Source: Prevotellaceae bacterium
GTDB taxonomy: Bacteria > Bacteroidota > Bacteroidia > Bacteroidales > Paludibacteraceae
Assembly (NCBI GenBank): GCA_031255055.1
Contig: JAIRTG010000089.1
Location: 1-9,499 of the forward strand
Length of the DNA: 9,499 bases
Direction of reading: 5' to 3'
A model generated the notes under the pieces. That model was not told the DNA's origin. It saw nothing but the letters and a program-made list of their open reading frames with translations, and made no database searches. The position numbers were made by a program, and so were the translations under genes. Below, piece by piece: positions 7,153 through 9,499 of the stretch. Within the stretch, counting starts at the first letter, position 1. Every line of letters starts with the position of its first letter.

Positions 7153-7590
7153 ATGGGTAGGATTTTAGCCATTGATTACGGAAAAAAGCGTATCGGAATC
7201 GCAGTCACCGATCCTTTGCAGCTAATTGCAAACGGACTCGAAACAGTCTCCCCCGATACCGTTTTCGACTTTCTGCAACAATATGTTGAAAAAGAAATTG
7301 TAGACAAAATCATTGTCGGACTTCCGAAACAAATGAACGGGAAGGACGCCGAAACAATGCAATATATCCGCCCGTTTGTGGACAAACTGCAAAAAAAAAT
7401 CCCCGAAATGAAAATAGAATTCATCGACGAACGCTTCACCTCCGTACTTGCACACAAAGCAATGATCGACGGAGGACTGAAAAAAAAAGACCGTCAAAAC
7501 AAAGCGCTGGTCGACAAAATCAGCGCAACCATCATCCTGCAAACCTATTTGGAACAAAAAAATAATAACCCAAAGCTCCCCCGAGCATAA
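7153..7590 (+). CDS. ruvX: RuvX/YqgF family putative Holliday junction resolvase
   Basis: RNase H-fold nuclease family. YqgF proteins are assigned to Holliday-junction resolution or pre-16S rRNA 5'-end processing. With the ATG at 7153 the protein is 145 residues, the usual size, and begins with the canonical MGRILAIDYGKKRIGIA. Catalytic acidic residues are visible as Asp8 (AIDYG), Glu93 (FIDERFTS) and Asp121 (VDKISA). IVGLPKQMNG (54-63) is a family motif. An in-frame TTG at 7081 would add 24 residues unlike the family and would start upstream of the predicted transcription start, so I reject it. def follows 24 nt later and is probably co-transcribed. The ruvX-def pairing is familiar in Bacteroidota from memory. 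Confidence 0.95.
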   Translation: MGRILAIDYGKKRIGIAVTDPLQLIANGLETVSPDTVFDFLQQYVEKEIVDKIIVGLPKQMNGKDAETMQYIRPFVDKLQKKIPEMKIEFIDERFTSVLAHKAMIDGGLKKKDRQNKALVDKISATIILQTYLEQKNNNPKLPRA

Positions 7591-7614
7591 AAAACACCGT
7601 TTATCGTTCACACA

Positions 7615-8169
7615 ATGATTTTACCTGTCTATACATACGGAAACGCCATATTAAGAAAACAAGCGAGCAACATCGATGCCGACTATCCGGGCTTGAAAAC
7701 ACTGATCAACAACATGTACCAAACCATGTACAACGCCGATGGAATCGGATTGGCAGCGCCTCAAATCGGCCTTCCCATCCGCCTGCTGGTCATCGACCTG
7801 TCGCCCTTCAAGGAAGACAATCCCGAACTCGGCGAATTTAAAATAACGATGATCAACCCCCGAATCATCGAACAAAGCAAAACCGAAATCATGATGGAAG
7901 AAGGCTGCCTGAGCATCCCCGGAGTCTACGAAAACGTGATGCGTCCCCAAAAAATCAAAATCAGCTACTTCGACGCCGATTTCAACAAACACACCGACGA
8001 ATTTAGCGGACAAAAAGCACGTGTGATTCAGCACGAATACGACCATTTGGAAGGCAATCTGTTCACCGACAAAATCTCTCCACTGCGCAGACAACTGATC
8101 AAATCAAAACTGATCAACATTTCCAGAGGCAAAACAACCTGTAGATACAAAACAACAAAAGCATTATAA
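7615..8169 (+). CDS. def: Peptide deformylase
   Basis: Cytosolic metalloenzyme that removes the formyl group from the initiator Met of new proteins. All three signature motifs are present: GIGLAAPQ (43-50), EEGCLS (95-100, metal ligand Cys98) and QHEYDH (139-144, metal ligands His140 and His144, catalytic Glu141). The length of 184 residues is typical. The C-terminal tail after about residue 155 is basic (LRRQLIKSKL..RGKTTCRYK), as often in Bacteroidota members. It sits between ruvX (24 nt upstream) and the adaptor gene (35 nt downstream), and I see no promoter of its own. Codon third positions favour C and A, like both neighbours. Confidence 0.97.
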   Translation: MILPVYTYGNAILRKQASNIDADYPGLKTLINNMYQTMYNADGIGLAAPQIGLPIRLLVIDLSPFKEDNPELGEFKITMINPRIIEQSKTEIMMEEGCLSIPGVYENVMRPQKIKISYFDADFNKHTDEFSGQKARVIQHEYDHLEGNLFTDKISPLRRQLIKSKLINISRGKTTCRYKTTKAL

Positions 8170-8204
8170 ACACCCGTTTTTCATTCCGATAAATAGACCC
8201 AACC

Positions 8205-9311
8205 ATGTCAAAGAAAACAAAAACAATCCTATTCGTCGCCATCGGACTACTGATTGCAGGAATAGCATTATATCCCGTCATCAGCCGCAACCTTTTCGCA
8301 GGAAAAGACACCAACGAAAGCTCCCCCGGTGCATCGAGAACAAACACAGCCGGTAGTCGGCGGACACTGACCGTCAATGCCGAAGTGATAAAACACTCAT
8401 CCCTGCAAGACTATTTCCGGACAAAAGGCCTGCTGATACCCGACGAAGAAGTAGACCTGTCATTCGAGACATCGGGAAAAATCACCAACATCTATTTGCA
8501 GGAAGGACGTTTTGTCAAACGGGGGACATTGCTGGCCAAGATAAACGACAAACCGCTTCAGGCCGAGCTTGAAAAACTAAAAGCACAACTTCCGCTCGCC
8601 CAAGACCGCGTCAACCGTCAGAAATTGCTGCTCGAAAAAGACGCCGTCAGCAAAGAATCTTTTGAAAGCGTAAACACCGAACTGGAAAAACTTTATGCCG
8701 ACATTTCCCTTGTCAAAGCCCGCATAGAGCAGACAGAGTTGCGGGCGCCGTTTGACGGACTGATCGGACTGCGACAAGTGAGCGAAGGCGCATACGTCTC
8801 GCCCAGTTCGATCGTCACCCGGTTGACAAAAATCTCCCCCTTAAAAATCGAATTTTCGGTAAACGAGAGTCAGGCAAACAGCATCCGTCCCGGCATGAAT
8901 CTGAAGTTCACCGTCGGAGACGATCTGATTAACGTCTACAATGCCGAAATCTATGCCGTCGAATCGCGTCTGGATCAGCAGACGCTCACCCTGAAAGCAA
9001 GAGCCCTCTACCCCAATACGAACAATGAAATGCGTCCCGGACATTCGGCCAATGTAGAGGTACAATTAGACGATTTCAAAAATTCGCTCATCGCCCCCAG
9101 CATCGCCGTACTGGCCGAAATGGGACGCGACATTGTATATATCTACCGCGACGGCGCCGCATGGCAGACGGAAATCAGAAAAGGCATCCGCAACCAATCG
9201 CATGTACAGATTCTGCAAGGGGTGGACTATGGCGACACGCTCATTACTACCGGCGTGATGCAGCTCAGAGACGGTATGTCTGTGAAAATCGCCGACTTGA
9301 AAACAAATTAG
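8205..9311 (+). CDS. RND-type periplasmic adaptor (membrane fusion protein, HlyD/AcrA family)
   Basis: A 368-residue adaptor that would link an inner-membrane pump to an outer-membrane channel. An N-terminal membrane anchor (about residues 7-27) is followed by a low-complexity Ser/Thr stretch. The split lipoyl domain has its first half around 82-116 (LSFETSGKITNIYLQEGRFV) and its second half around 172-208 (RIEQTELRAPFDG.IGLRQVSEGAYV). Between them a coiled-coil alpha-hairpin (117-171) is rich in Leu, Glu and Lys. A beta-barrel (about 212-288) and a membrane-proximal domain (about 293-368) complete the protein. There is no lipobox, so it looks helix-anchored. It follows def by 35 nt without a clear promoter. 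The usual partner RND pump (acrB-like) does not follow, because a convergent gene begins at once. The substrate cannot be told. Confidence 0.92.
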   Translation: MSKKTKTILFVAIGLLIAGIALYPVISRNLFAGKDTNESSPGASRTNTAGSRRTLTVNAEVIKHSSLQDYFRTKGLLIPDEEVDLSFETSGKITNIYLQEGRFVKRGTLLAKINDKPLQAELEKLKAQLPLAQDRVNRQKLLLEKDAVSKESFESVNTELEKLYADISLVKARIEQTELRAPFDGLIGLRQVSEGAYVSPSSIVTRLTKISPLKIEFSVNESQANSIRPGMNLKFTVGDDLINVYNAEIYAVESRLDQQTLTLKARALYPNTNNEMRPGHSANVEVQLDDFKNSLIAPSIAVLAEMGRDIVYIYRDGAAWQTEIRKGIRNQSHVQILQGVDYGDTLITTGVMQLRDGMSVKIADLKTN

Positions 9312-9352
9312 TGATTAGTGCGGATTCGCTATGATTAAACACTAAACACTAA
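9308..9352. terminator. Imperfect hairpin overlapping the adaptor stop codon
   Basis: TTAGTGATTAGTG (9308-9320) pairs with CACTAAACACTAA (9340-9352) at 12 of 13 positions around a 19-nt loop. The stem includes the adaptor's TAG stop. The stem is AT-rich and the + side T-tract is short (CACTTTC); the - side continues TTTGTTTTC, a little better. It lies between two convergent genes, which fits a bidirectional terminator, but a weak one. Confidence 0.45.
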
Positions 9353-9356
9353 ACAC
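9336..9356 (+). repeat. Three perfect tandem TAAACAC units
   Basis: TAAACAC occurs three times in a row (9336-9342, 9343-9349, 9350-9356) directly after the adaptor gene. It supplies the 3' arm of the hairpin at 9308-9352 and allows that arm to pair in more than one register. Confidence 0.85.
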
Positions 9357-9366
9357 TTTCATATAA

Positions 9367-9499
9367 CTACCCTGAATATTGCAAATTTTCGTTAGATAAA
9401 GAATCGATTTGTTCCTGGAGTTTTGCCATGTTTTTTTCCATACTGCGCAGTTTGCGCATCAGTAATTCCGGCTCATTCATTTTGATGAGCTTTTCATCA
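9367..9499 (-). CDS. C-terminal end of an unrecognised, coiled-coil-like protein (partial)
   Basis: Reading the - strand from the right edge, one frame is open for 43 codons and ends in TAG at 9369-9367. The visible end begins DEKLIKMNEPELLMRKL and ends NENLQYSG. It is charged and heptad-like (LRSMEKNMAKLQEQIDSLSNEN), which suggests a short C-terminal coiled coil. The start lies beyond the window. I do not recognise the family from this tail. It is convergent with the adaptor gene, so it is not the missing RND pump of that operon. The coding call rests on the amphipathic pattern and the stop placed just after the intergenic hairpin. Confidence 0.6.
   Translation of the reverse strand, partial: DEKLIKMNEPELLMRKLRSMEKNMAKLQEQIDSLSNENLQYSG

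Noticed and set aside
8170..8204. Separate promoter for the adaptor gene
   Set aside because: The 35-nt gap contains AT-rich words such as GATAAATAG but no TAnnTTTG element, so co-transcription with def is more likely.

Overview
The window looks like an ordinary chromosomal segment of a Bacteroidota bacterium, most likely of the order Bacteroidales. Three things point there. The GlyA, PhoH, PurC, RuvX and Def proteins read like Bacteroidota family members. The two clearest promoters carry the Bacteroidota -7 element TAnnTTTG. Strong Shine-Dalgarno sites are absent before the genes. I cannot name a genus. I see no phage, transposase, CRISPR array, tRNA or rRNA.

Left part, + strand (1-5075): the 3' bulk of glyA (serine hydroxymethyltransferase), then a 57-nt gap holding a GC-rich palindrome. 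Next come a PhoH-family ATPase, an LTA-synthase-like membrane phosphotransferase whose start overlaps the phoH stop (ATGA), and purC 6 nt further on. The last three look like one transcription unit. It mixes a nucleotide-binding ATPase, a cell-envelope enzyme and a purine-synthesis enzyme. A strong bidirectional hairpin terminator (5161-5194) closes the unit.

Middle part, - strand (5213-7037): two exported proteins. One is a probable lipoprotein with six 14-residue repeats followed by a SPOR (septal peptidoglycan-binding) domain. The other is a secreted alpha/beta hydrolase. Each has its own candidate promoter.

Right part, + strand (7153-9311): ruvX (YqgF), def (peptide deformylase) and an RND-type periplasmic adaptor protein, closely spaced and probably co-transcribed. 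The ruvX promoter and the divergent hydrolase promoter overlap between 7087 and 7132. No inner-membrane pump follows the adaptor. Instead a convergent - strand gene enters from the right edge, of which only the last 43 codons are visible, and the two are separated by an imperfect hairpin built on a TAAACAC triplet repeat.

Most genes are housekeeping and I found no convincing new multi-gene system. The points most worth a second look are the LTA-synthase-like enzyme with a Ser in place of the usual Thr nucleophile inside a phoH-purC unit, the recently expanded repeat array in the SPOR protein, the adaptor without a pump, the interlocked divergent promoters, and a change in G/C strand bias near 5.1 kb.
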